64,000 nucleotides of DNA from Sinobaca qinghaiensis (GTDB lineage: Bacteria > Bacillota > Bacilli > Bacillales > Marinococcaceae), in NCBI RefSeq assembly GCF_003610495.1, contig NZ_RAPK01000009.1:360962-424961 (forward strand). The letters run 5' to 3'. The translations under genes and the position numbers were made by a program. Under the pieces are notes generated by a model. That model had not been told where the DNA came from. It made no database searches and was given only the letters and a program-made list of their open reading frames with translations. This document shows, in pieces, positions 63,866-64,000 of this stretch (its first letter is position 1; each line of letters starts with the position of its first letter).

Positions 63866-64000
63866 TTGGATAAGTCCTCGATCGATTAGTATCTGTCAGC
63901 TGCATGCGTCGCCGCACGTCCACCTCAGACCTATCTACCTTGTCATCTCCAAGGGATCTTACTCACTTGCGTGATGGGAAATCTCATCTCGAGGGGGGCT
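63866..64000 (-). rRNA. 23S ribosomal RNA, 3' end (partial)
   Basis: Minus-strand sequence reading CTGACAGATACTAATCGATC and GAGGACTTATCCAA matches the 3' terminus of Bacillus 23S rRNA. The gene continues past the window edge. The 62-base spacer to 5S contains the Bacillus-type TTTTGAAGGAACC. Confidence 0.93.

Overview
The window is a chromosomal segment of a low-to-mid GC Gram-positive spore-former relative, family Bacillaceae. Three things support this: a Bacillus-type rRNA-tRNA operon whose 16 tRNAs follow the order of the B. subtilis trnD cluster, a run of genes matching the B. subtilis yha/yhe neighbourhood (yhaO, yhzD, hemZ, yheA, yheB, yheE), and typical strong AGGAGG-type ribosome binding sites with frequent TTG/GTG starts. 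Many secreted proteins are strongly acidic, which fits a halophilic or alkaliphilic member of the family, but that is an inference.

Layout. 1-3521: the start of a yhaO-like metallophosphoesterase (cut by the window edge), a minus-strand operon of lysozyme-like protein, small membrane protein and YidC insertase, then yhzD and an SDR dehydrogenase. 3522-about 14000: accessory DNA. It holds a multiply frameshifted tyrosine recombinase, two unknown proteins in an operon, a Ser/Thr/Tyr-kinase-like protein with a novel N-terminal region, a YcxB-like membrane protein, a lipoprotein, a peptidoglycan-binding protein with a decayed tandem partial copy next to it, a lone RsbR/STAS stressosome-type protein, a VOC protein and a 34-residue membrane peptide. 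14098-15446: SAM-I (S-box) riboswitch, terminator and homocysteine S-methyltransferase. 15701-25907: class III fructose-bisphosphatase, hemZ, yheA, yheB, yheE, an iron alcohol dehydrogenase, a DUF948 protein, a 900-base intergenic region with a candidate structured RNA, a 3D-domain wall protein and an aldo/keto reductase. 26062-31974: cysJI sulfite reductase and an acyl-CoA synthetase. 32190-36555: SDR-like, LemA, M29 aminopeptidase, pyridoxine kinase and acylphosphatase genes.

36600-49175 is a carbohydrate block: pgcA phosphoglucomutase, glpD with a GlpP-type leader terminator and glpP itself, and the complete glgBCDAP glycogen operon. PgcA would supply glucose-1-phosphate for GlgC/GlgD/GlgA/GlgB, and GlgP would return it. 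49234-61982 holds an oxidoreductase, a BASS transporter, msrA, a TetR-controlled small-efflux gene pair with a visible promoter/operator, signal peptidase I, a secreted Ig-like protein, a class A penicillin-binding protein, a heme monooxygenase, trmL, ogt, queG and a B3/4-domain protein.

62111-64000 is the end of an rRNA operon on the minus strand: 23S (partial), 5S, 16 tRNAs and a terminator. The nearby queG and trmL act on tRNAs encoded in this cluster: all four GUN-anticodon queuosine tRNAs and both TrmL leucine tRNAs are here.

No CRISPR array or intact insertion sequence was found. The most interesting unexplained elements are the candidate structured RNA with a repeated 12-mer hairpin loop at 23327-23690, the kinase island, and the symmetric operator-like repeats at 58494-58548.
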